DNA of 22,748 nt from Sphingopyxis sp. (GCA_026125835.1 JAHCKJ010000008.1:1-22748); one strand, 5' to 3'; numbered from the stretch's first letter, positions 1 to 6,873 are shown. Notes: a model not told the origin generated them from the letters alone. Made by a program: numbers and translations.

Positions 1-62
1 TGCGCGAGCTGGGCTATAGCGACGACGCCATCGCGGCTTTCAGGGCCGATAGCATTATTTGA
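1..62 (+). CDS. C-terminal tail of a probable CaiB/BaiF (family III) CoA-transferase, truncated by the window edge
   Basis: Only the last 19 codons are present (first full codon at 3, TGA at 60-62), reading RELGYSDDAIAAF and ending in SII. An R/AELGYS-D-E-IAAL tail followed by a short hydrophobic end is characteristic of the CaiB/BaiF CoA-transferase family, which moves CoA between acyl groups. That fits the acyl-CoA dehydrogenases further right, but they are over 4 kb away, so no operon is implied. With so little sequence this is a family guess from the tail only. Confidence 0.5.
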   Translation, partial: RELGYSDDAIAAFRADSII

Positions 63-99
63 TGCGGCAGGGCTGGACGTCCTCCCTGTCGGTGTTTAA

Positions 100-113
100 A
101 TACCGATCAGTAT
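100..113. promoter_or_regulatory. 14-bp near-palindrome, TetR-type operator candidate, in a possible yghU promoter
   Basis: ATACCGATCAGTAT differs from its own reverse complement at only one symmetric pair. It resembles the ATACCGATCGGTAT type of site bound by many TetR-family repressors. It lies 24 bp upstream of the glutathione transferase start. A loose -35 (TGGACG, 74-79) and -10 (TAAATA, 97-102) with 17-bp spacing would place the dyad over the -10 and start site. No TetR gene is in the window, so a regulator is inferred only from the dyad. Confidence 0.4.
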
Positions 114-137
114 GAAATTCCAATGCGGAGTGTCGAA

Positions 138-1013
138 ATGAGCGATCAAACCGAATATGTGCCGCCGAAAGTCTGGACGTGGGACAAGGACAGCGGCGGG
201 CGCTTCGCCAATATCAACCGGCCGATCGCCGGGCCGACGCACGACAAGGACTTGCCGGTCGGCAAACATCCGCTCCAGCTCTATTCGCTCGGCACTCCCA
301 ATGGCGTGAAGGTGACGGTCATGCTCGAGGAGCTGCTGGCGGCGGGTCATGCGGGTGCGGAATATGACGCCTGGCTGATCAATATCGGCGAAGGCGACCA
401 GTTTTCCAGCGGCTTTGTCGGCGCCAATCCCAACAGCAAGATCCCCGCGCTCGTCGACCGCAGCGGTGCGGAACCGATCCGGGTGTTCGAATCGGGCGCG
501 ATCCTGATCCATCTCGCCGAAAAATTCGGCGCGTTCCTGCCGACGGACCCCGCCGAGCGTGCCGAAACGCTATCGTGGCTGATGTGGCAAATGGGCAGCG
601 CGCCGTTCCTCGGTGGCGGCTTCGGACATTTTTACGCTTATGCGCCGACGAAGCAGGAATATCCGATCAACCGCTACGCAATGGAAGTGAAGCGGCAGAT
701 GGACGTTCTCGACCGGCGCCTGGCCGACAGCGAATATATCGCCGGCGCCGATTACACGATCGCCGATATGGCCATCTGGCCCTGGTATGGCGCGCTCGCC
801 AAGGGGCTGGTCTATGATGCCGGCGAGTTTTTACAGGTGCAAAATTACAAGAATGTCCAGCGCTGGACCGATCAACTTGCCAAACGACCCGCGGTGAAGC
901 GGGGGCGGATGGTCAATCGCGTAACCGGCGATCCGGCCAGTCAGCTTCGTGAACGTCACGATGCCTCCGATTTCGAGCATCGCACCGAGGACAAGCTGGA
1001 ACCGACCGAATAA
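138..1013 (+). CDS. yghU: Glutathione-dependent disulfide-bond oxidoreductase / nu-class glutathione transferase YghU
   Basis: 291-aa cytosolic GST-fold protein. YghU-type enzymes have weak transferase activity but good glutathione-dependent disulfide reductase and organic peroxide reductase activity. The match to E. coli YghU as I remember it (288 aa) runs end to end: an N-terminal extension (KVWTWDKDSGG, ANINRP, GPTHDKDLPVGKHP), a thioredoxin-like domain beginning PLQLYSLGTPNG (about residues 45-56), cis-Pro in SKIPAL (100-105), the gamma-glutamyl-binding ES in FESG (118-119), then an alpha-helical C-domain with GGGFGHFYAYAP, YTIADMAIWPW and the tail LRERHDASDFE. TPNG (53-56) is the glutathione-contacting loop, with Thr in place of the Ser/Cys/Tyr of other GSTs. 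The start at 138 is chosen over an in-frame ATG at 123 because GGAG (127-130) sits 7 nt upstream of 138. It stands as a single gene. Confidence 0.95.
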   Translation: MSDQTEYVPPKVWTWDKDSGGRFANINRPIAGPTHDKDLPVGKHPLQLYSLGTPNGVKVTVMLEELLAAGHAGAEYDAWLINIGEGDQFSSGFVGANPNSKIPALVDRSGAEPIRVFESGAILIHLAEKFGAFLPTDPAERAETLSWLMWQMGSAPFLGGGFGHFYAYAPTKQEYPINRYAMEVKRQMDVLDRRLADSEYIAGADYTIADMAIWPWYGALAKGLVYDAGEFLQVQNYKNVQRWTDQLAKRPAVKRGRMVNRVTGDPASQLRERHDASDFEHRTEDKLEPTE

Positions 1014-1223
1014 CATATTTTCAGTCAAACGCCCGGTGCCGCCCGTTAACGCGGTTGCAACGGGTCGGCCAGGTGGCCGAATATCCGCCAATCGTCCGGC
1101 GGAAATCGTGCCAGCCGATATGTAAATTACGCAAAAATGACGTCGGCGCGTGTCGACGCCGTTTTTATGCGCCCGCATCATTCTGTGCGCATGATTGCTG
1201 TCCAACCCCCGGCTTTTGCCCCC
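1014..1223. other. 210-bp intergenic region with successive hairpins
   Basis: This separates yghU from the TadE-like gene. Visible dyads are CGGCCA/TGGCCG (1066-1079, effectively a tight stem), TCCGCC/GGCGGA (1084-1089 with 1098-1103), and CGGCG/CGCCG (1144-1148 with 1157-1161) followed by five T. No convincing promoter or small gene was seen. A longer in-frame ATG for the downstream gene exists at 1137, but it would run through the last hairpin. Confidence 0.4.
1144..1166 (+). terminator. Weak intrinsic terminator candidate after yghU
   Basis: CGGCG (1144-1148) can pair with CGCCG (1157-1161) across an 8-nt loop, and TTTTT (1162-1166) follows directly. The stem is only 5 bp, so efficiency is doubtful. 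It argues that the tadE-like start lies downstream, not at 1137. Confidence 0.35.
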
Positions 1224-1634
1224 ATGCACCGCACCACGCGGCCGCGCACATTGGTGCGCGAACAGCGCGGCGCCGCCATCGTGGAAATGGCGCTGGTGCT
1301 GCCGCTGCTGCTCGTGCTGCTGATGGGGATGCTCGTCTACGGGCAGTATTTTCTCTTGGCGCACAGCGTCCAGCAGGCCGCGAACGATGGCGCCCGCGCG
1401 GCGATTGTCGGACTGGACGCCGAGGATCGCCGGACCATCGCGGAAGCTGCCGTCGCCCGCAGTCTGCAAGCGGTCGCGGGGACGCATAGCGTTACCGTTT
1501 CCGAAACCGGCGAGGCGGTGACGGTCGCGGTCGGTTTTACCGCGGCCGACGGCGCTCTTGTGCAATCGGCGCTGGTCCCTTCGCCGGGCCGCGTCATCCG
1601 CACGCGTGCCACCTTTGAACTGCCGGTTGATTGA
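1224..1634 (+). CDS. TadE-like pilus assembly / pseudopilin-like membrane protein
   Basis: 136 aa from the chosen start. TadE-family proteins are small single-span proteins with a prepilin-like N-terminus. In Flp/Tad systems they are processed by the TadV peptidase and are needed for pilus assembly. After a basic leader (MHRTTRPRTLVREQR) comes GAAIVEMALVLPLLLVLLMG: the Gly is followed by Glu at +5 (residue 21) as in type IV prepilins, then a membrane helix of about residues 20-40. The QQAANDGARAA that follows is typical of TadE. Starts at 1137 and 1191 are also open, but none of the three has a good ribosome site. 1224 gives the leader length expected for TadE. TGA (1632-1634) is 2 nt before the next ATG, so the two genes are almost certainly co-transcribed. 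No TadA/B/C ATPase or secretin is in the window. Confidence 0.8.
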   Translation: MHRTTRPRTLVREQRGAAIVEMALVLPLLLVLLMGMLVYGQYFLLAHSVQQAANDGARAAIVGLDAEDRRTIAEAAVARSLQAVAGTHSVTVSETGEAVTVAVGFTAADGALVQSALVPSPGRVIRTRATFELPVD

Positions 1635-1636
1635 GC

Positions 1637-3265
1637 ATGTCGGCGCTGCACCACCTTTGCGAACTCATCCGCGACCGCAAGGCGGGGATCAGTATCGCGG
1701 CGGCCTTTGCCATGACCATGTTGATCGGCGCCGCCGCGCTCGCAGTCGATGTCGGCTCGCTCTATCTCGACCGCCGCAAGCTGCAGGGGATCGCCGATGC
1801 CGCGGCGCTCGCCGCAGCGGGGCGGCCGGGCGAGGAACGCGTCGCCGCGGAGCGGATTATCGCCGCCAATTGCAATTGCACGATCCGTATCGCCGAACTT
1901 GCGACCGGTCATTACGCAGCTGACCGCACGGTCGCCGCCGACCGGCGCTTTACGCCCGGCGGGACGTCGCCGAACGCGGTTCGCATCGTTCTGCATCGCG
2001 ACCGCCCGCTCTATTTCGGTCGGGCGCTGACCCGACGGAACGAAAGCGTTATTGCCGCCAGCGCCACCGGCGCGCGGCGCGGTTATGCAGCCTTTTCGCT
2101 GGGATCGCGCGTCGCTGCGGTGAACGGCGGGCTGCCCAATGCGCTGCTTTCCCAACTGACGGGCAGTCAGGTCAACCTGTCCCTGATGGACTATAATGCG
2201 CTGGCGAGCACCGACATCGACCTGCTCGCCTTTTCAGAAGCATTGCGAAGCGAAATCGATGCCGAGGTGCTGACCTTTGGCCAGACGCTCGACACCCGGG
2301 TCACCCTGCCGCAGGTCTTGTCGGCGCTGGCGCAGGCGTCGGACGGGCAGGCCGCCCGGGCGCTGGAACATATCGCCGACCGGGCGCTGCCACGCACCTT
2401 GCTGCCGTCGCGCGCCATCGACCTTGGCCCGCGCGCGTCGAGTATCCGGGCCGATGCGGCGAACCCGGTCAACGTCAACGCGCTCGGCCTGCTGCGGACC
2501 ATGCTGCTGCTGGGCAGCGCCAATCGCCAGCTCGATCTGTCGGTCGCCAGCAATTTGCCCGGCGGATCGGGCATCGACATCGCGTTGCTGATCGGCGAGC
2601 CGCCCGCGCAGTCGCCGCTGATTGCGGTTACCGACACCAACGAGGTCGTCGTCCGCACCGCCCAGGTGCGGATGAAACTCGACACGCGGGTCCAGACACC
2701 ATTGGCGAGCGTCCATATTCCGGTGCTCGCCGAACTGGGATCGGCATCGGCAAGAATATCGGAGATCGATTGCCGGGCCGACAGCAATGCAGCGGTGGCG
2801 CTGGCGGTCGTCACGGCTCCGGCCACGCTGGCGATCGGCACCGTCAGCAACGGCGATTTTCAGAATATGAACCGCGCGCTCGACCCCGCTCCCGCGTCGA
2901 TCGTCCGCCTGCCGCTGGTCAGCATCGATGCGGAGGCCGAACTGGTCCTGTCCGATCGCGCCGAAAAACCGGCAGCCTTCAGCCGCGCGGACATCGACGA
3001 GGGCAGGGTGAAGACGGTCAGCAGCAGCGGGTGGGTCGCCGGCGCCGCGAAATCGCTGTCCGACCGGATGGACCTGCGCGTCAGGGTGCTGGGCCTCGGA
3101 TTGAACCTCAATGCGTTGCGCGCGGCCGCGGGCGAGGCGGTGGCGCTGGCGGCGCCGGTACTCGATACGGTCCTGGCGGATATCACCGGGACACTCGGCC
3201 TTTCGGTCGGCCAGGCCGACGCGCGCGTGAACGCCTTGCGGTGCGGCCGGGCAAGGCTTGTGTGA
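1637..3265 (+). CDS. TadG-like (pilus assembly TadG-related) membrane-anchored protein
   Basis: 542 aa. The N-terminus shows the TadG/DUF2134 signature: RDRKAGISIAAAFAMTM leading into one membrane helix (about residues 17-38) and then VDVGSLYLDRRKLQGIADAAALAAA (about 38-62). That is the canonical VD-G--Y--R--LQ-AAD-AALAAA block of Tad_secretion proteins. The rest should be extracytoplasmic. It is rich in Ala, Leu, Asp and Arg, with two cysteines close together (ANCNCTI, near 80) and no obvious vWA MIDAS motif. Family members are thought to help assemble or anchor Flp pili at the envelope. An in-frame TTG at 1631 lies inside the upstream gene's last codons, so ATG 1637 is preferred, with translation coupled to the TadE-like gene. 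Pilus involvement here is inferred from family alone, because the core tad cluster is absent. Confidence 0.75.
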   Translation: MSALHHLCELIRDRKAGISIAAAFAMTMLIGAAALAVDVGSLYLDRRKLQGIADAAALAAAGRPGEERVAAERIIAANCNCTIRIAELATGHYAADRTVAADRRFTPGGTSPNAVRIVLHRDRPLYFGRALTRRNESVIAASATGARRGYAAFSLGSRVAAVNGGLPNALLSQLTGSQVNLSLMDYNALASTDIDLLAFSEALRSEIDAEVLTFGQTLDTRVTLPQVLSALAQASDGQAARALEHIADRALPRTLLPSRAIDLGPRASSIRADAANPVNVNALGLLRTMLLLGSANRQLDLSVASNLPGGSGIDIALLIGEPPAQSPLIAVTDTNEVVVRTAQVRMKLDTRVQTPLASVHIPVLAELGSASARISEIDCRADSNAAVALAVVTAPATLAIGTVSNGDFQNMNRALDPAPASIVRLPLVSIDAEAELVLSDRAEKPAAFSRADIDEGRVKTVSSSGWVAGAAKSLSDRMDLRVRVLGLGLNLNALRAAAGEAVALAAPVLDTVLADITGTLGLSVGQADARVNALRCGRARLV

Positions 3266-3362
3266 TCGCGCCGCTTTGGCGTCAGCGCGGACGCATCTTT
3301 CGGCCACGCCCGACGCCCGCCGTCCATAATCATATCAGGCTTTGATTTTTCACGAGGTCTGC

Positions 3363-4259
3363 ATGGCAAGCGCTCACGAACCCCATCGCGTATCGGCCGC
3401 GGATTTCATTCGCGGCTTTGCCAACTGGCGGTTGCAATCGGCGCGCAACCCGGTGGTCGTAACGCACCATGGCAAGGACGCGCATGTGCTGATTTCGCTC
3501 GACGAATACCGGCGGCTTGGTCCGTCGGCAGACGGTGGCAGCGGAGCAGCCGACCGTTTGCAACAATCGCTGGCGCCGCTGGTCGAATCCCTGCGCGACG
3601 CCATCATCCTGATCGACCGTGAATGGCGGATCGCTGCTATCAACCCGGCGGCGTGCGACATGGTCGAGGTGGCGTGCGCCGACCTGATCGGGCAACCGCT
3701 ATCGCGCGCGCTACCGTCGGTCGATGGGAGCTTGCTGGCGCACTACATTGTCCGCTTGCTGGACCATCGCGAACGCTTTTCCGGCGAAGTCCCCGATCTG
3801 ATACGGCCACGCCAGTGGACGCAGGTCGATCTGGTTCCTCTGCCGGTCGGCGGCGCACTCATGCTGCGCGACATCACCGCTGCAATCGACGGAATGCGGT
3901 CTGCGGATGCTGATCGCGTACTTCTTGACGCAATCGATGCGGACGGCTCCGTTGGCCACGCACGGCTATCGCTGCGCGAGGCCGTCGAGGATGCCAATGC
4001 CGCTTTGACCACGATGGTGGGCGTCGATCGGGCCGCAATCACGCGGGTCCGCTTCTCCGCGTTGCTGCCGCTTTCCCATCGCGCCGCATTTGCCGAGGGA
4101 CTGGAAACGGTCTTTCGGACCGGGCAACCGATATGCATCGCGTCGCAATTGATCACTCGCGACGGAAGCGCGATCGATGTGCGGGTGAGCATCGCCGAAC
4201 TGCGGGGGCGCTACGCCAGCGACGGCGCGCTTGTGCTCGTAACGCGCCCTTCCGCCTGA
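3363..4259 (+). CDS. Fusion of an N-terminal Phd/YefM antitoxin-like domain to PAS domains; probable sensory DNA-binding regulator
   Basis: 298 aa. Residues about 9-52 (RVSAADFIRGFANWRL through NPVVVTHHGKDAHVLISLDEYRRL) match the Phd/YefM pattern: a beta strand plus helix ending in an HGK--VLIS--EY-RL block, which in antitoxins dimerises and binds operator DNA. A polar linker (53-66) leads to a PAS domain, about 70-175, with LRDAIILIDREWRIAAINPAA and a C-terminal GGALMLRDIT. A second, more divergent PAS-like segment is about 183-298, with ITRDGSAIDVRVSIAEL near its end. There is no histidine kinase, GGDEF/EAL or toxin-neutralising tail, and no toxin gene on either side. A one-component sensor-regulator is therefore inferred. 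Start 3363 is chosen because GAGG (3353-3356) lies 6 nt upstream, while TTG 3342 has no ribosome site. The ligand and target are unknown. Confidence 0.7.
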   Translation: MASAHEPHRVSAADFIRGFANWRLQSARNPVVVTHHGKDAHVLISLDEYRRLGPSADGGSGAADRLQQSLAPLVESLRDAIILIDREWRIAAINPAACDMVEVACADLIGQPLSRALPSVDGSLLAHYIVRLLDHRERFSGEVPDLIRPRQWTQVDLVPLPVGGALMLRDITAAIDGMRSADADRVLLDAIDADGSVGHARLSLREAVEDANAALTTMVGVDRAAITRVRFSALLPLSHRAAFAEGLETVFRTGQPICIASQLITRDGSAIDVRVSIAELRGRYASDGALVLVTRPSA

Positions 4260-4347
4260 TCCGTTGCTTCGCCGTTCGCCGGTGTTGGAACACGGCCAAC
4301 ACCGTCTCTGGACAACTCACCCCCATCGGCGCAATCTTCCTGCGTGA

Positions 4348-4366
4348 AAGTTGCCCTTTGCAACTT
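4348..4366. promoter_or_regulatory. Perfect 7-bp inverted repeat AAGTTGC-N5-GCAACTT, operator candidate
   Basis: AAGTTGC (4348-4354) and GCAACTT (4360-4366) form a perfect dyad with a 5-bp spacer. It ends 4 bp upstream of the predicted -35 of the acyl-CoA dehydrogenase promoter. The position suits an activator or repressor site, but the binding protein is not identifiable from the window. Confidence 0.45.
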
Positions 4367-4370
4367 GCCG

Positions 4371-4399
4371 TTTACGTAAAGGTGAGCGCGCAGTATAAG
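4371..4399 (+). promoter_or_regulatory. Sigma70-type promoter for the acyl-CoA dehydrogenase genes, with palindrome TTTACGTAAA over the -35
   Basis: -35 TTTACG (4371-4376), 17-bp spacer, and -10 TATAAG (4394-4399) match the consensus at 4 of 6 and 5 of 6 positions. Transcription would start near 4406, giving a leader of about 22 nt before ATG 4428. The -35 is part of a perfect 10-bp palindrome TTTACGTAAA (4371-4380). This ACGTAAA type of half-site is reminiscent of MerR-family regulators of acyl-CoA catabolism, so substrate-responsive control is plausible but unproven. Confidence 0.5.
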
Positions 4400-4427
4400 C
4401 GCGTCATTATCCGATGGGAGATTCGTG

Positions 4428-5621
4428 ATGGATATGGAATTCAGCCCCGAAGATCTCGCCTTCCAGCAGGAAGTGCGCGACTTCATCGCCGAAAATTACC
4501 CCGCCGAACTGCGCGGGAAGCAGGACGAGGGCGAAGAACTGTCCAAGGAGGATTTCCTCGCCTGGCACAAGATTCTGTACAAGAAGGGCTGGATCGCGCC
4601 CGCATGGCCGGTCGAATATGGCGGCACCGGCTGGACGCCGACGCAGCGGTTCATCTGGTCGGAGGAGACCGCGCGCGCCGACTGCATCCGCCTGATGCCC
4701 TTCGGCCTCGCGATGGTCGGCCCGGTCATTTACACCTTCGGCACGCCCGAGCAGAAAGCCTATTTCCTTCCCCGCATCCTGTCCGGTGAGGATTGGTGGT
4801 GCCAGGGTTATTCGGAACCGGGCTCGGGGTCTGACCTCGCTTCGCTTCGCACGACGGCCGTCCGCGACGGCGACGATTATATCGTCAACGGGCAAAAGAC
4901 CTGGACGACGCTGGCGCAGCACGCCGACTGGGGCTTTTTCCTCGTCCGCACCGACAAGGATGCCAAGCAGCAGGAGGGCATCAGTTTCCTCCTGATCGAT
5001 ATGAAGTCGCCCGGCATTACCGTGCGGCCGATCATCACCCTGGGCGGCGAGCATGAGGTGAACGAGGTGTGGCTGGAGGACGTCCGCGTCCCTATGGCCA
5101 ACCGCGTTTACGAGGAGAACAAGGGCTGGACCTGCGCCAAATTCCTGCTCGCCCACGAGCGCACCGGCATCGCCGGCGTTGCCGCATCGAAGCGCGGGAT
5201 TGAAAAGGTCAAGGCGATCGCGCGCACCGAGCTCGACGGCGACAAGCCTTTGCTCGCCAACGCCTTCTTCAAGCGCAAGGTGGCCGAACTGGAGGTCGAT
5301 CTGACCGCGCTCGAATTTACCGAGCTGCGCAGCCTGGCCGGCGCGAATGCGGGCAAAGGACCGGGGCCGGAATCGAGCCTGCTCAAGATCAAGGGCAGCG
5401 AAATCCAGCAGCGGCTGACCGAACTGACGCTGGAAGCCGTGGGCCATTACGGGGCGCCCTACTTCCGGGGCTTCGGCGAAGGTGACAATGAGCATCCGAT
5501 CGGGCCGGACTATGCGCACCGCGCCGCGCCGACCTATTTCAACATGCGCAAGACGACCATCTATGGCGGATCTAACGAGATCCAGCGCAACATCATTGCG
5601 AAGATGGTTTTGGGTCTTTGA
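4428..5621 (+). CDS. pimC: Acyl-CoA dehydrogenase, pimeloyl-CoA dehydrogenase large-subunit type
   Basis: 397-aa FAD flavoprotein that would introduce the alpha,beta double bond into an acyl-CoA, the first beta-oxidation step. Visible family blocks are GWIAPAWPVEYGGTGW (54-69), the flavin/substrate loop GYSEPGSGSDLASL (127-140), WTTLAQHADW (159-168), VRVPMANRV (219-227) and the C-terminal TTIYGGSNEIQRNI. The MCAD-type catalytic Glu of YEGT is Gly380 here (YGGS). A Glu is present instead at position 244 (AHERTG), the site used by isovaleryl- and long-chain acyl-CoA dehydrogenases. This pattern and the downstream partner match the large subunit of two-component enzymes such as PimC and the mycobacterial FadE heterotetramers. 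The start at 4428 is set by GGGAG (4416-4420), 7 nt upstream. The exact substrate (pimeloyl-CoA, another dicarboxyl-CoA, or other) cannot be fixed by sequence. Confidence 0.88.
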   Translation: MDMEFSPEDLAFQQEVRDFIAENYPAELRGKQDEGEELSKEDFLAWHKILYKKGWIAPAWPVEYGGTGWTPTQRFIWSEETARADCIRLMPFGLAMVGPVIYTFGTPEQKAYFLPRILSGEDWWCQGYSEPGSGSDLASLRTTAVRDGDDYIVNGQKTWTTLAQHADWGFFLVRTDKDAKQQEGISFLLIDMKSPGITVRPIITLGGEHEVNEVWLEDVRVPMANRVYEENKGWTCAKFLLAHERTGIAGVAASKRGIEKVKAIARTELDGDKPLLANAFFKRKVAELEVDLTALEFTELRSLAGANAGKGPGPESSLLKIKGSEIQQRLTELTLEAVGHYGAPYFRGFGEGDNEHPIGPDYAHRAAPTYFNMRKTTIYGGSNEIQRNIIAKMVLGL

Positions 5622-5627
5622 GTAATG

Positions 5628-5717
5628 CGTCGCCCCCGCGAAGGCGGGGGCCGGCACCGGCCTGACTCAGCGCCGCAGTATAAACCTATAGCGGCCCCCG
5701 CCTTCGCTGGGGCGACG
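5628..5717. repeat. REP-like inverted repeat pair between the two acyl-CoA dehydrogenase genes
   Basis: Two 26-bp arms (5628-5653 and 5692-5717) are reverse complements of each other at 25 of 26 positions, separated by 38 bp. Each arm is itself a hairpin: GCCCCCGC and GCGGGGGC around a GAAG loop in the left arm. Translated on the minus strand the left arm reads PAPAFAGAT, the signature of the short extragenic palindromes common in sphingomonad and other alphaproteobacterial genomes. It fills almost the whole 106-bp gap inside the operon, so it could stabilise or attenuate the message. The right arm ends within the ribosome-binding region of the next gene. Confidence 0.8.
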
Positions 5718-5727
5718 GGGAAGTAAA

Positions 5728-6867
5728 ATGGATTTCACCTACACCGAAACGCAGGACATGATCCGCGACACGCTGTCGCGCTTTCTGGCGGACACCTATG
5801 ATTTCGAGACGCGCCAGAAGTTCATCAATAATGATCAGGGCCGCGATCCGGCGATTTGGACTGCACTGGCGCAGGAACTGGGCATGCTCGGCGCGGCTTT
5901 TGCCGAGGAGCATGGCGGCCTTGGTGGCGGCGCGCTCGAAAATGCGATCGTCATGGAAGAAATGGGCAAGGTCATGGGGATCGAGCCGTATCTGCCAACC
6001 GTCGTCATCGCGGGCGGCGCGCTGAAGTCCGTCGGCGGCGCGCTGGCCGATACGGTGATTCCCGAGATCATCGCGGGCAACGCGATCATTGCCTTTGCCT
6101 ACGCCGAACCGCAGGGCCGCTATGATCTCGCGAACCTCAAGACAAGCGCCAAGAAGGACGGCGGCGGCTATGTCCTGAACGGTCACAAGAGCGTCGTCTA
6201 TGCCGCCCCCTGGGCGAGCCACCTGCTCGTCACCGCGCGCACGGGCGGCGGGCAGCGCGACGCCGAGGGCGTGTCGCTATTCCTGATCGACGCCAAGCTG
6301 CCGGGCATCGTTCGCCGCGATTATCCGACCGTCGACGGCAGCCGCGCGTCGGAGATTTATTTCGAGAATGTCGCGATACCCGGCGACGCACTGCTCGGTG
6401 ACGAGGGGACGGCGCTGCCGTTGATAGAACAAATCGTCGACGAAGCGACCGTGGCGACCTGCGCCGAGGCGACCGGCCTGATGCAGAAGCTGCACGAAGG
6501 GACGCTCGAATATACGCAGCAGCGCAAGCAGTTCGGCGTGCCGATCGCCAAGTTCCAGGTGCTCCAGCATCGCATGGTCGACATGTTTATGGAGGTCGAA
6601 CAGGCGCGCTCGATGACAATTATGGCGACGCTCAAGCTGGGCCTGCCCGCGGCGGAGCGCATGACGGCGGTATCGGCGGCAAAGAACAAGGTCGCGCGCG
6701 GCGCCAAGTTTGTCGGCCAGAATGCGATCCAGACGCACGGCGGTATCGGTATCACGCAGGAACTGGCGATCGGCCATTATTTCAAGCGCGCGACGATGAT
6801 CGAGGGCCAGTTCGGCAGCGCCGACTATCATATGGATCGCTACGAACGGCTGGCGCTGGCCGAATGA
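5728..6867 (+). CDS. pimD: Acyl-CoA dehydrogenase, pimeloyl-CoA dehydrogenase small-subunit type
   Basis: 379 aa. It has the acyl-CoA dehydrogenase fold: N-terminal helical domain with AEEHGGLGGGALENAIVMEEMG (59-80), middle beta domain with LNGHKSVV (150-157) and GVSLFLID (181-188), C-terminal domain with RKQFGVPIAKFQVLQHRMVDM, and an FAD-contacting QTHGGIGITQELAIGHYFKR. Neither usual catalytic base is visible. The LCAD/IVD position is Ala240 (VDEATVAT), and the YEGT region is replaced by GQFGSAD. It is therefore likely the non-catalytic partner of the gene just upstream in an alpha2beta2 enzyme, as known for PimC/PimD-like and mycobacterial FadE pairs. The start has GGGGAAG (5717-5723) 4 nt upstream, which overlaps the end of the repeat. 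Co-transcription with the large subunit is expected despite the repeat. Confidence 0.87.
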   Translation: MDFTYTETQDMIRDTLSRFLADTYDFETRQKFINNDQGRDPAIWTALAQELGMLGAAFAEEHGGLGGGALENAIVMEEMGKVMGIEPYLPTVVIAGGALKSVGGALADTVIPEIIAGNAIIAFAYAEPQGRYDLANLKTSAKKDGGGYVLNGHKSVVYAAPWASHLLVTARTGGGQRDAEGVSLFLIDAKLPGIVRRDYPTVDGSRASEIYFENVAIPGDALLGDEGTALPLIEQIVDEATVATCAEATGLMQKLHEGTLEYTQQRKQFGVPIAKFQVLQHRMVDMFMEVEQARSMTIMATLKLGLPAAERMTAVSAAKNKVARGAKFVGQNAIQTHGGIGITQELAIGHYFKRATMIEGQFGSADYHMDRYERLALAE

Positions 6868-6873
6868 GGGCAG

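Noticed and set aside
2234..3307. Minus-strand open frame of 357 codons opposite the TadG-like gene
   Set aside because: Gln/Arg-rich antisense frame without domain or ribosome site. The plus strand has the conserved TadG N-terminus.
3363..3520. A toxin-antitoxin module, prompted by the Phd/YefM motif
   Set aside because: The antitoxin-like domain is fused to PAS domains and no toxin-sized gene lies on either side, so a TA system is not supported.
4407..5657. Minus-strand open frame of 416 codons starting in the repeat with MPAPAFAGAT
   Set aside because: It is the shadow of the large acyl-CoA dehydrogenase subunit. The PAPAFAGAT start is simply the translated REP-like repeat.
5628..5717. 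CRISPR or insertion-sequence end, prompted by the repeated GC-rich arms
   Set aside because: There are only two arms in inverted orientation, no spacers, no transposase and no target duplication. A REP-like palindrome explains it.
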